DNA from: Klebsormidium nitens
Taxonomy: Eukaryota; Streptophyta; Klebsormidiophyceae; Klebsormidiales; Klebsormidiaceae
Direction of reading: 5' to 3'
Length of the DNA: 64,000 bases
Assembly (NCBI GenBank): GCA_000708835.1
Contig: DF237223.1
Coordinates: 51,269-115,268 of the forward strand
The notes beneath the pieces are model-generated. The model made no database searches and was not told the DNA's origin. It saw only the letters and a program-made list of their open reading frames with translations. A program made the translations under genes and the position numbers. Shown here piece after piece: positions 25,845 to 37,469 of the stretch (its first letter is position 1; the number at the start of each line of letters is the position of its first letter).

Positions 25845-28800
25845 TTAGATGCTCTTCAACAAGCTGTTGCCATCTACTTTGAAGGACACTTTCCTTGAAA
25901 GAACTACCTTGCTCTGGATAGGCGACTTGATTGCCGAACGACTTATGTTGGCCTTTGCAGGTGATGTGATGGACCCGTCGCCGGCTGAGTTTTTTGTTGG
26001 AGAGCGTGCCGGGTCAATCTCCACATCGTCATCAGGCCGCGGCTTCTTTCTTGCTTGAGAAGAGGTAGTAGATGCGCCCATCGCTTTTGCAACCGAACGC
26101 CCGGGCTTGTTGGGGCTGCCACTGCTCAGGTTAGAAGCAGCCAAAGCGCCGAATTCAATATGCTCGATAGGCGCGTCCGAATTGCGAAGCAAGGCTCCCT
26201 TCAGATTTACGTCATCACGTGAGTCAGCCGGCTTCTCGTCTGCCTCTGGTTCCTGACTCGTTTCCGGAAGCCCCGTTCCTGTGTCCATCAATTCCTCTCT
26301 CTTCGCGTCTTTGTCACCCTCGTTCCGCTCGGCACTGTCCTCCGCCGCTTTCTCCTCCTCTGCCATCTCCACAACAGGCTGGGAGAGCTGCTCGCGCTGA
26401 ACATTTTCCTCTGCCCCCTTCTTCAGCGCAAGCTCCCCGCCTCCAACAAGATCATCGTCGGCCCCCTCCAGCGCGATCGGGTCCACGTCAGCTAAGTTGA
26501 GCTCTTCCGCGAGGGCCACACCAACCTCGGAGAAAGACGCCACCGTTGCAGGCTCAGACCCGCCCTTGAGACCCGTTGCGCCTTCCCAGGTCTGCGCCTC
26601 TGCCGAAAAGACCAGCTGCCGCTTTGCCGAGGACCCGCTCTCCTCTTCCAGGTTAGGCTCCGTGACCAGGAACTTTGCAGGGGTGGGGGTGATCATCGGG
26701 TTGGGGCTCGCGCACTCCTGCATCTCCGACAGAGCCGTCTCCAGGCTCAAGCCCTCCTCTTCCGGTTCTGGGGAACACGGGTTGGAGTACCTTCCGCTTG
26801 AGTCGATTCTGACCGTCTTCGCCACTCGCACCGCGGCCGGCTGCGCGGCTATGCTCTCCTTGGGGCTTGGATTCGACCGAACTGGCTCGCTTCTTGCCGG
26901 ACGTCCGAAGCCCTGAGACCCCTCCACGGCGGCGGTCGGTTCCCCGTTGCGGACGTTCTTCCTGCCGCTGCCAAATGGCGCGGTTCTGGGCGCACTTGGA
27001 GGCAAGTTGCGGGTGGGTGACATCACGCTTGCGTGTGGGGGGGATGTCGGCGGAGTGCGCGCGCTGACCGGGGTGCGCTTTGAGGCCGATCCGGGCGACA
27101 GCGGGTCTCCGCTCGCGCGCTTCTTGCCTGGGCCAAACTCGACTGCGCGAGCTCGCCCGGCGAACGTCAGGGAGCAGATGGACTCTGCACAGAAAGCGGA
27201 CGAAAAAGAACCGTCAGTCTATCGCCGATTGGCATCCTTCTTGCCATATTTGGAGTTGAAAATCCCTGAAAGAGTCAGCTTCTTACTTCGAACAACAGTT
27301 CGATGAGGACAATGCTTATCACATCTGACCAAATTGCATGTCGAGCAATCTGGGCGCAGATAAGGACAAAAAGCGTCAACGGCTTGGCTAGAGAAGAGCA
27401 TTCTCTTCGTAAATATCTCTCATACAGTTATCTCGTTCAACTTACCAGCAGCATCGTCGGCGGCGGGACTTGCTTGCACCATCATGATCACTTTTGCATC
27501 CCTGCTCAGAGAGTCCTGCGTTCCAAAGACATAGATTAGAATCGGTGGGAGGCCATCCCAACTAGACCGCTACCTGATTTGCTCGTGTTTCAGGACCACA
27601 GCTGTAATACCACAGAACATTTCCAAAAGTTTATCCTTCTCCAGATACAAATGAGCGGTCCTTTTGAAGCAACGTGCATCAAATCTCATGAAAAAATCCC
27701 GGTCTTGTCATGGGGCCTGCTCAGGAGGATTTTGATGTCGCAAACACCGCAATGTAGATCAGCCGCAGGACGCTATCACCCAGCTCAGACTTTCTTTACC
27801 GACTCGAAAATATAGATCTGCTTGTTCACCTGGAGCAGGAAGGTGAGGGCGCTGTTCCGGTACGGCACGTGCTTGGCCTTCCTCGCAAGCGCATGGATGA
27901 CGTCACCGAGCGCGGAAAGTGACTTGTTGATGGCCAGCGTCTCCTTCAACTGCAGGGCCTCCGACACGGCCGTCCTGTGGAAAGAATTTCGTCATGATTT
28001 GAAACCCATCCCGTCTGGATGCTTCTCATGCCTCTTCGGTTTGCAAAGAAAAAATATTCTAAAGAGTGTCATTCCACGTGAGCACAGGGCGAAGCTGCTA
28101 GAGACGTTAACTCAAGTTGGTAAGATGGTGCCTATGAATTTTTTTGCATACCGAGTTGGAATACGACGTGAAATCCTACCGGTGGGGCTAGGCTTACCTG
28201 TTGAGCCGCTCACTGCCAGCCAAGTCGACGAGGACAAGCCTCCCGTGAGTTTGCTGGCTGCCGTCGCTACTACTTCCAACGACGGAGACGAGGAGGATTG
28301 CGTGAGAGCGGCTGCTCTGTTCATTCATCCTGCATAGATGGGTAGATCCGTCTGTCGGATCTGCATGCTATCTTGGCTCGAGCAAGTTTGAGAAGGTGGA
28401 ACTAGAAATTCATGAGGCCTCGAGATTCCACCAGTACGTTTTTCAAGAGGCAGAGTACCACAAGCTCTTACGCACCGGAACCAAGTCACTCGACAGATCG
28501 ACGCGAAGAAGCTTCTCTCCGCTCAGACTTCTTGCCAGTCTCACCCTGTTGCCGTGGTGGTGCGCGCGGCCATGCTGTGGTGCAGGACCTTCAGGACGTC
28601 TCTCAGATCCTGGGCCTCCAGGCGCGTCGCTCCCGGCACGTGCACTCCCTCGGGGCCCTGCCTGATCTCCAGCGCGTGCTCCTGAGAGTTTCCCTTCTTC
28701 GGCGCCAGCAGGTCGCGGACGCTCTCGTTGTAGATCTCCAGCGCAGACACCTCGATCTTGTACTCCCAGCTTGGGGCGCGCTCGAGGGCCTTCTCAAAGA

Positions 28801-31800
28801 GGCACGTCAGCGCGCGCGGGTTGATGCCCGGGTCGGAAGACGAGCCGGTCATGGTGAACGTCTTGCCGGAGCCGGTCTGCAAGTTGGACGAGAAGGAACG
28901 TGCTGACCTCACGAAATGAGCATGTTGACGTCGCTCATGATTCTCTAGCTGATTTACAACAACAGACGTCTGCAAGATTTGACAAGAGGAGATGTCGAGT
29001 TTTCGTTCTTCTGAATGCCTCAGAACACCTCAGCTCTGTAGGGCGCTCCGGACAAGTTACAAGGCCCAAAAAATGATGCCGAGAAAGGCGGGTACGCAAT
29101 ATTTATGTACTTTACCTGTCCGTAGGCAAAGATGCACACGTGGAAGCCGTCCAAGACCGACGTGAGAACCCCTTCCACCTCCTCAAATACTTGGGCCTGG
29201 GATGAGTGCTCGCCCAACACCCGATCGAAGTCGAACGTCTGGCTGCGGGTGGTGGCGGGATTGAGCACGGCGACGCTGTGGCCTTCCAGCAGCGTCACCG
29301 AGGACGGCTGCTTCTTCGTCACTTCGTCCGGAAGCAGGGGCCGGATGCGACAGAAGACGCGGATGTTGCCGCGGAGTTCTTGCAGCTGCAGGGGGTTAAT
29401 GAGGACTCTGTCACGAAACGGGTGACAGATAGCCGCTTCAACTCTATTGGGAAGGATTGAGTTGACAAATCTAGCAGCTCTTCGAAGAAGAGGCGCACTC
29501 ATATGAGAGACTCAACGTAAGTCATACGTACACTATGTTCGAGCTTTCTGCTAGACTCGCTTTTAAGATCACTTATGAAAATGGAATGTCTTCTGGCCGT
29601 CAAAAGATTCAGGCGAAGTCCGAGTATCTGAGAGAGAGGGTGGCATGAAATCTCATATGCCGCAGTGATCCAAGTAGAACAATATTCTGGACGGAGGGTT
29701 CTTTCCGCTCACCTGGTTGTAGATCCTCTTCCTCTCGTTCCATTCGGCCTTGTACTTCTCAACTGCCGCCGCAAGCTCTCCCTCCGCCTTCTGTGCAGCT
29801 TCTTCTGCGGTCTTCCTGGCAATCGCGAGGGTGATCATGTCGGCTTCAAGACGAGACAGCTTCCTCTGCAAGGAAACGTCAAAGTCAGGCGCAGTGGTAA
29901 CTTGAACCACGAGTCCATGAAATCCACGTCAGTCACTCAATGCATTGAGAGTCTTACTTGAGTTAAGCTTCATTGAGTAGTCAGCTGACGCAATGATATC
30001 TTGCAAAAGAGCCGTGAGCTTTCAGTGCTGCAAACTCAAATTTTCCCCCGCCGTTCGCATTCTGCCGATTGAAGCATCTATTGTAGGCGAACTACAAATC
30101 ACCTGGTAAACATTTCAGGCAACCGAATGTGCTCACCTGCATGGCAGCTTGCATTGCACTTTTCCTCTCGACGTCGTCGCTCAAGGTTCTCGCCAGCCTT
30201 TGCGACTGCTGTGCCCGGTCCTCTAGATTTTCCCGCTCCCTCCACCACTCTCCTCTCAGGCGGGCAGTAGCCTCCGTGACGGCTTGTGACAGTTCCTTCT
30301 GACGCTTCTCTAGCAGCAGCGCTTTTTCCTGCTTCCACTCCTCCGCTTCGGCACGTGCCTCTTCAAGAGCGCGCGCATGCTCCGCCAGCATCTCTCGCTT
30401 CTCTTGTTCGTGGTTCGAGATCGTACTCTCCAGCGCCTCTTGAGCAGCAAGAACGACCCGTGTCTGTTCCGCCAGCATTGTCTGTCTCTCGTCCTCCCAG
30501 TTGGCTGCCTCAAAAGAGGTCACTGAGGCTGCATCCGGAATGGAATCTTTGCCCGCCTCTTCTCTTGCGCCTCGGCCTCTGAGTTCAGCCAGCTCTGCCT
30601 CCAGCTCTTGCTCCCGTTTGCTCCACCGCCCCTTCATCTTCTCGACTTGCTCCTCTTGCATGTCTTTCTTCATGTACAGTTCGTCCGCTTCTGCACGGGC
30701 AGCCGCTCGGAGGGCTTCTTTGGTCTTCAGCTCTGCCTCCTTCGTGCTGACGAGAAGGCCGAGCCTCTTCACCTCCTCACGGAGCTCCCCTTGCAGCTGT
30801 TCCGTCATCCGCGCCTTTTCGGTCTCCACCGACTCCATCGCTTTGATTGCAAAAGCTTGATCCGTCTGCAGCTTCTGGACCGTCGCTTCCCATTTGCTTT
30901 CTGCTTCAGCTTCCGCCTGCAGCTTTGACTGTTGCGCCGCCTTCTTCAGCTGCTCGGACTCCTGCTGGTGCGCTCTCACGAGTTGGTAATCTGCAAGCTT
31001 CCACTGAGCTTCTCGTTCTTCGCTATACTTCGCCAAATTCTCCCTTAGTGCTCTTTCACACTCTTCCTCCAGCGGAAACAAGGCATCGGACGAGGTCTGA
31101 GTCTCTTCATCCTTCGCTTGCCTCCTGCACAAGGCGGAGGTTGAGGCAAGAAACAAGCAGAAAAGCGCGGCTCTTCCTGCTTGCAGATGGTGCTGTTCAT
31201 TCAGCTTCTCGGCGTTCTGCTTGAGGAACAGCCGCGTCTCTAGCTGACTCAGTCTCCAACTGGCTAATCTCATTGCTATTTGGCAGAGAGTCTCTGATGA
31301 AGTGAGACGCTGACAAACTGATTCAAAATCACCGTCAGAACCAGCCTTGGTCTCCAGCTGCCCACTGGAATGGAGTTTTTTTGGCGGTCCGCTGAAAGCT
31401 GGCGGAGTTTGGAGAAAGATTCCTTGAGCTTCTTGAGCGTAGTGCTGCGTGAAGTCCCCACTTCCGGTAAGCATACATGCCGGACTGACAGCACTCGCTT
31501 CAGGACCGTTTTGAGAAAGGGTCTCCTGCACCACATGTCTAATCTCGTTTCCAAGATGGCTGGAACGATGGAGCGTCGGATGCTTGACCGAGGGAAGGAC
31601 TCTCTTCCTTTCCTCTTCGAATGCAACCATGAGGGCTTCTCTTTCGCTTTGGGCAGCTCTTAACAGCTCTTGTCTTGTCTGAAGAAGCTCATCATCTTTC
31701 TTCCGCATGCTTGTCAGCAACTCCATCTTCTGGGACTGCAGTTTCGCAAACTCCTTGACGTGCCAAGATTCTATCTCGTGCAGTCTCCTCTCGACGTCTA

Positions 31801-33801
31801 CCGCCTCAACTACCCCTGGACCAATTTGAGGACTTCTTGGGGGTGTGCAAAGTCTTTCGCTTGGAGTGTCCATCTGCTCGTCTTCCTGAACAGTGACGAT
31901 GTCTTCCTTCCTGGTCGTAACACGAAGCTCTTTCCGCTTCCTGCTCGACAGAGTGGGCCCTTCTTGCTGATTGCTTTCTGCTGAAGCTCCCTGCTCTATC
32001 TCTCGAACAGACTCGAATCTTATCAAGAGTTGAGCCTCAAAGCCTTTCTCACAAGATTGTGATGCAGGAACTTTTTGCGGGGAAGCAATCAGTTTCTCTT
32101 CTGTTCCCACCTGCCTTTTCGTGTTGTGAGCACCCAACTCCTGCTCTTCCTCCGAAGTCGAACTTTCACTTCCAACGTTCAATCTCTTACAGGCGGCAAG
32201 CTTCTCAGGGGAGACTTCGAGAGAGTCGGCTGAAAGAGCGCGCTGGACGGATCGCAAAGCTGGAGGCGCTGTCGAGGTTGCTGAGAAGCCATGATCTTGA
32301 GGCTCCTGTCCAAGCAAGGCAGCAGTTGAAAACTGCATGCTGGCACGTTCATTCAGACCCGCTCGTTTGTCCAGGGCCTGCTGAGAAACAACACAGTGTG
32401 ATCAGCTCAGTCCTTATCAAGCAGGGCGGAACGACGTGCTCCTGATCACGTTGGGAGCCTTGTCCTGAAATCTACAAGGTCCTTGGAAACGACAATCAGA
32501 AGAAGCTGACCTCATACGTTTTAATAGCTTGCAAGCACCATCGCTTAAAATGAGAACGACCGACGATCCTTTCCTTGGATACGGAGCTTACACTTTTCAA
32601 GAAGTTGAAGGAGCTGCGCAGAAAAGTGTTGCTCTGAGACAGTGCTCGCCTCAACTTGGCTATCTGCAGGATGAGCAGACTGCATAAGTTGTTTCATCAA
32701 GGAAGGACTTTGTAGTTGTCTGATCGAACGCACTGAATTTGAGAAAAAACAAACAAGAACAGAGAATAATGATGTAGACTTGTCAGCTTTCACCAATTGT
32801 ACGATTGTACGATTGCACTTACCTCCACCGAGCTAGAGCTTGTACGCCTGACCGATGCCAACTTTGCAGAATCTTCCAGAAGCTTGGCCGTGTCCATCGT
32901 GCTTCTTGCTGGTCCATGTGCAGCTGTTGAGATTGCTGAAGCATCTGTTGCGCCTTGGCCTTTCTCATCAGAGGAAGATTCAGAACACTTTTTCAAGGAG
33001 TTCAAAGAAGCATGGGTTACTTTCCTCAGGGCTTCTTCTTGCGGATGTGTGTTGAAGCCTTTTTCGAAAGATATTTTCGGATAAGCGTCCATCACTTCTT
33101 TCTCGACCTCAGCACCGCCGCCTTCTGCAGCAACCCCAAATCCAAAATGCTCTTCCCTGAGAGGGGAAAAGATTGGAACTCCGCTATTCTCAGTTTCTGC
33201 CCCTTTAGCAATGTCCAGTGGAAGTTGGTTCAGAGGCAGTTCTGCAAGGGGATGACGAAGAGGTTCTATGCGCAGTGGTGACGTGTTCTCAGGAGCACTG
33301 GTCGCTCCACTTTGGACGCTGCATATGGAATGCTGCTCAAGCTTCTGCATTGGATCCGAACTGATGCCCTCCAGAAGAGCTTGCGTTGCTTGACCAGGCT
33401 TGGGAGGGGCAGTAGCATCCGAGCATGAGTCCACCTGCATGTTTGAAGTATAGTTCTATGGTAAGTGTTGATCAGAATCACGGCGTTCGTATGGAATTTT
33501 CAATCAGCAACAGAGAGTTTTAGCAACCAGGAGAACGGGTAAAAGGAGCAGCTTTGTAGCTTTCTCACGTTTGCACTTGACGGTTCATCCGAGTCCCATC
33601 GACCAGGAAATCCTACATTTTTAAGTTTGATTTCTGCAAGACGCCTTTCCATTGAAGCATCCGCAGTCAGCAGTAGAGAGAGGTCACCTTTGCGCCTACA
33701 GCAACAACGTCGCAACTTGGTGAAAAGAAGCTCACCCGTTCCTTGACGTCGTTGGACACAGAACCATCCTGCGCATTCTCATCCACTCCAAGGCGATCCA
33801 T
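25845..33801 (-). CDS. kinesin-14 with long N-terminal stalk and long C-terminal tail
   Basis: Minus-strand gene of about 1,800 aa. Exons in phase: 33434-32823, 32380-30137, 29865-29713, 29385-29116, 28876-28545, 28329-28198, 27974-27830, 27515-27446, 27184-25845 (TAG). Upstream exons 33801-about 33736 ([11 protein letters not shown]) and 33695-33569 are likely, but their join is out of phase, so the first 60 residues are uncertain. Residues about 300-1,050 are Glu/Lys/Gln-rich coiled coil. The minus-end kinesin neck motif [14 protein letters not shown] precedes the motor. The motor shows TGSGKTFTM (P-loop, first residues of exon 28876), NEQSSRSH (switch I), DLAGSER (switch II), [18 protein letters not shown] and [10 protein letters not shown]. 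After the motor (GRARAVEFG) comes a Ser/Pro-rich, Glu-rich tail of about 425 residues with no recognised domain. Most kinesin-14s end soon after the motor, so the tail is notable. Microtubule-based minus-end transport or spindle function is inferred from family. Confidence 0.9.
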
Positions 33802-34725
33802 GCCTATCTACTGCTATCGCATCAGCAGTGTTGACGTCCCTTCCTTCCCCTCTCATATCACTTAACATGTTTGCTGTTGTGAGGCCTCCATTCTGGGGCA
33901 GTCGCCGCCACAAAAGGGACGCCTAGGACTAGGACTGGTTCCTTTGCCTCTTGAGAGTAAGCCAGCAACTGCGCTTCAAACGATCAAACCTCAGGCTGGA
34001 ACCGGCGCCGCGCGTCACGACTCACAAGTTACAATAAACTGCTTCTATAAGCTAGCTTGATCGCTCCGGCCGCCCGCGCGGCCGCTGACCGTGCCGGGCG
34101 GGCGGCAGCGCGTGGCCAGGGGTTGGGGTTTGCCGCCCGGCCATGTCATTGCTTGGCGCGCGCGCGGACGCATGATCCAGTGAGTGGGGGGCGGCGCGAG
34201 GACGAAATCCCACCCAACTCTCTCGGCCGTCCGATGAGCAGGGTTTAGCCGAGTGCCGTCGATCTGAGATTCGGCTGGAATGAACAGAAAGTGCCCGGTT
34301 CGGCCCTAACACCCATAAGCTATGCACCCAACTGCTACAGTCGCACGACTCCGGGGGCTCTTAGGTGAAGTTCAGGGCACTGAGGTTTCCCAGTATGGCG
34401 AATTGGGCGCTGTAGGCACCGGCAACGTTAAGTGGGCGAGCTGCAACGACACGAGCATACCCTTTGGATCCATAAAGAGGCTTATACGTGAGGTGAGACG
34501 TTACGCAGCTTAAGGAGTCACTCACAATGAGCGGCTTACTACCTAGTGAACAGTGAATCCAGCATTGACAGCTCGGGTTTATCTTTGAAACCTGCCAAGT
34601 GATCAGCAGCTTGGTTTGATAGATCTGCAATTTCGACATTGCCATGCGCTCAGTGGCCTGGCCTGTTCTCCGTATCTCCTACTTTTCCGAGTGGTATGGT
34701 TGGTCTCCCACTCTCACAACAGTGT
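33802..34725. other. upstream flank of the kinesin gene
   Basis: No gene supported. It includes a GC-rich stretch at 34060-34200 with palindromic GCGGCCGC-like runs, placed where the kinesin promoter would be expected. Confidence 0.4.
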
Positions 34726-35400
34726 ACCAGTGATGTTTACTTTTCCTTAGACTCCAAATGCCCACGAGTGGGTACACTCCATTGTAAGTGGTATGGCGGG
34801 TCTTGATGGGATATCGACCCCATTCACATAGTGTACCCAGTGATGTTTACTTTTCCTTGGACTCCAAATGCCCGTCAGTGGGTACGCTCCATTTCTGGTG
34901 GTATGGCGAATCTTGATGGGATAATCGTCCCCATTCACATAGTGTACCCAGTGATGTTTAGTTTTCCTTAGACTCCAAATGCCTGGCAGTGGGTACGGTC
35001 CATCAATTACAACGGAAATATGACCTGGCGTCCCCATTCACATAGTGTACCCAGTGATGTTTACTTTTCGTTAGACTCCAAATGCCCGTCAGTGGGTACG
35101 CTCCATCAATTACAGCGGAAAGACGCCGTCGGCCAATTGCTTTCTAGATTTTTAATGCCTGGCAGTGGGTACGGCCCATCAATCACAACGGAAATATGAC
35201 CTGGCGAGGTCGAACGTTGTTGACAGGTACCCGCTGTCGGCCGATTGCTTTTTAGATCCTTAATGCCTGGCAGTGGGTACGGCCCATCAGTTACAACGGA
35301 AGTATGGCGGCGTGGTTGTAGGTCGTTGACGGGTACCCGCTGTCGGCCGATTGTTTTCTAGACCCTTAATGACTGGCAGTGGGTACGCGCCATCAAACGC
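34726..35400 (-). repeat. tandem array of TACCC-box hairpin repeat (reverse orientation)
   Basis: About seven units with a period near 105-115 bp. Each ends in (C)AGTGGGTAC; examples are at 34766, 34877, 34988, 35091, 35163, 35271 and 35376. Upstream of each box lies an opposite box (GTGTACCCAGTG or GGTACCCGCTG) about 30-40 bp away, so each unit could fold into a hairpin. The last three units differ (GTCGGCCGATTG in the spacer). The same unit occurs in forward orientation at 48.4-48.7, 50.8-50.9, 58.3-58.7 and 59.3-59.7 kb. Confidence 0.85.
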
Positions 35401-35622
35401 AACGCAAAAGGTGTTGGAATGGTCGTTGCCAAGGGACCGACTCACAAAAAGGGCTTCCCGTAAACTTGATATATTTTGAACGAGGCGCTTTTACTCGCAG
35501 GTCACTTGAAATGTGCAAATGTCCGTCACAAAGAGCCCTAGTCACAACCTTCCGCACACGGCGTATCTCGAGATCCTCGAAGCAGTCTTATGGCGTGGGG
35601 TCATTACCTACAAGCCGTGAGG

Positions 35623-36147
35623 TCAGTCTTCCCCAACCACACACGGACACCCTGAATGATTGCACACATCATCCATCGGCTCCAAATACATGCAAACCTC
35701 GTCGATGGACCTTGCTTCAGCATCAATATTGGTGTCGGCATCAGCTGCAGCTTCGGGGTCGACGGGATGGAAGAGCATGTCATGAAATTCAGTGACTATG
35801 GTGGCAAAGTCCTGGCGCTCAAAGCCGCCCTTGCTCATGAAGTCTCGGAATAGACGAGGCCAATTCAGATTGGTCGTCTTGCAACATCTGCCCGTCTCGC
35901 GAAGATGGCGGATGGTGAGATCTGCTATATCGTAGAAGAGCTTTGCATCACTGCAGATGCTTAGGTTGTTGATGTCGAGCGTAAAGAGATGCTTGATTGC
36001 CCCCATAACATAGTCGGCAATGAAATCCCACTGAATAGTGCGGTTGGCTGCTAGTGGCATCCCCAGATAGTCCTTGCTATCCGAGGTCTCATGCTTGAAG
36101 TCAGTGATGGTGTCACACGGAAGCGCCATGGGAAAAAAGTTGCCCAT
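35623..36147 (-). CDS. hypothetical protein, 174 aa
   Basis: Single open frame beginning MGNFFPMALPCDTITDF and ending in an acidic, Cys-containing tail (SGCPCVVGED). Composition is even and protein-like, with a stretch of aliphatic and aromatic residues in the middle. No family recognised. It lies between the left repeat array and the transposase remnant, so it may be element cargo or a fragment of a larger broken gene. Confidence 0.35.
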   Translation of the reverse strand: MGNFFPMALPCDTITDFKHETSDSKDYLGMPLAANRTIQWDFIADYVMGAIKHLFTLDINNLSICSDAKLFYDIADLTIRHLRETGRCCKTTNLNWPRLFRDFMSKGGFERQDFATIVTEFHDMLFHPVDPEAAADADTNIDAEARSIDEVCMYLEPMDDVCNHSGCPCVVGED

Positions 36148-36279
36148 CTAGGGGCACGTTTTTCCCTGAGTACGTCATTGAATGGCACTTGGAGCGGCTT
36201 GTACGAGCTTAAGAATTTACTACTTGCCCTTAGAATCAAATCAAAAGACGTCAAGACATGATCTCAGGGAAACCGAGGT

Positions 36280-36789
36280 GTGCTCAAATCAGCAAATCTG
36301 TTCCTTGTCAGAAGGATGGACCATTCAACGTTGCTCAAAGCTTTCGAAGACGTCACGAGCACCGTGCTACTCGCCTCAACCACTCCAACAGCCTCAGCCA
36401 CCCTGCACGAGACCCTGAAGGCCGGTCAAGCCGTCAGAAGGTATGCGGCAGTCCACTTCCACGGCCCGGCTCCGGTCTTTGACGACATCAGAAGCGTTCC
36501 GGCGGCCGTCCCTCCGTTGCCAAATGCTGGGGGCGTGCGAGGGGGCCGCCCCTCCTATGTGGCCAAGCAAGGAGGCGCCGACTTTGCGTTTGACTACGGG
36601 CTCGCATTTAGTCTGCGGCCTGCAGGGGCCTTTGCACGGGGCGGATTCGGTTCAACGTGCATCGAGCGCACGTGCGGCGGAAAGGGGTTAGTTTATGCTC
36701 GAGGGTGCGATCCTTTCATCTGGGAGCGGAAACGAAACCGGGGCGGGGCCCTAATTTGCCGAGGCGGTGGGGGGCATCTTTTGTGCTTG
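36280..36789 (+). CDS. open frame truncated by the assembly gap
   Basis: A GC-rich frame runs into the N block. It has no recognisable domain. Its base composition resembles the transposase remnant downstream, so it may be an upstream part of that element, but nothing proves it is coding. Confidence 0.25.
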
Positions 36790-37242
36790 NNNNNNNNNNN
36801 NNNNNNNNNNNNNNNNNNNNNNNNNNNNNNNNNNNNNNNNNNNNNNNNNNNNNNNNNNNNNNNNNNNNNNNNNNNNNNNNNNNNNNNNNNNNNNNNNNNN
36901 NNNNNNNNNNNNNNNNNNNNNNNNNNNNNNNNNNNNNNNNNNNNNNNNNNNNNNNNNNNNNNNNNNNNNNNNNNNNNNNNNNNNNNNNNNNNNNNNNNNN
37001 NNNNNNNNNNNNNNNNNNNNNNNNNNNNNNNNNNNNNNNNNNNNNNNNNNNNNNNNNNNNNNNNNNNNNNNNNNNNNNNNNNNNNNNNNNNNNNNNNNNN
37101 NNNNNNNNNNNNNNNNNNNNNNNNNNNNNNNNNNNNNNNNNNNNNNNNNNNNNNNNNNNNNNNNNNNNNNNNNNNNNNNNNNNNNNNNNNNNNNNNNNNN
37201 NNNNNNNNNNNNNNNNNNNNNNNNNNNNNNNNNNNNNNNNNN
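36790..37242. other. assembly gap, 453 N
   Basis: Run of N. Open frames reported across it are artefacts. Confidence 1.
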
Positions 37243-37469
37243 CACAGATAAGCTTGGCTGCATCGAACGGCGAAGCCGAACACAACTTATCCTGAACGGT
37301 AACATCGGCTCACTGAAGCCGATCCATCCGGGATATTACGGCGTCTTGCAGACAGCCACGCAGTGCGTCGTTAAGACGTAACCACCGCCGTTTCGCTAAC
37401 CCGCAGGTCAACGAAATCCTGTCGAGAACGAGGTTAGGCTTAACCAGTCGTAATCGTTACACTTGCGGT

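Noticed and set aside
32545-32720. Extra kinesin exon (QLLQLLEK)
   Set aside because: Its phase clashes with both neighbours, while 32823 joins 32380 directly in phase 0.
34057-34248. GC-rich palindromic stretch as an RNA gene
   Set aside because: No tRNA- or rRNA-like pattern; more likely a CpG-rich promoter region of the kinesin gene.
36693-37305. Long frames of about 190-320 codons on both strands
   Set aside because: They consist almost wholly of N and exist only because the gap has no stop codons.
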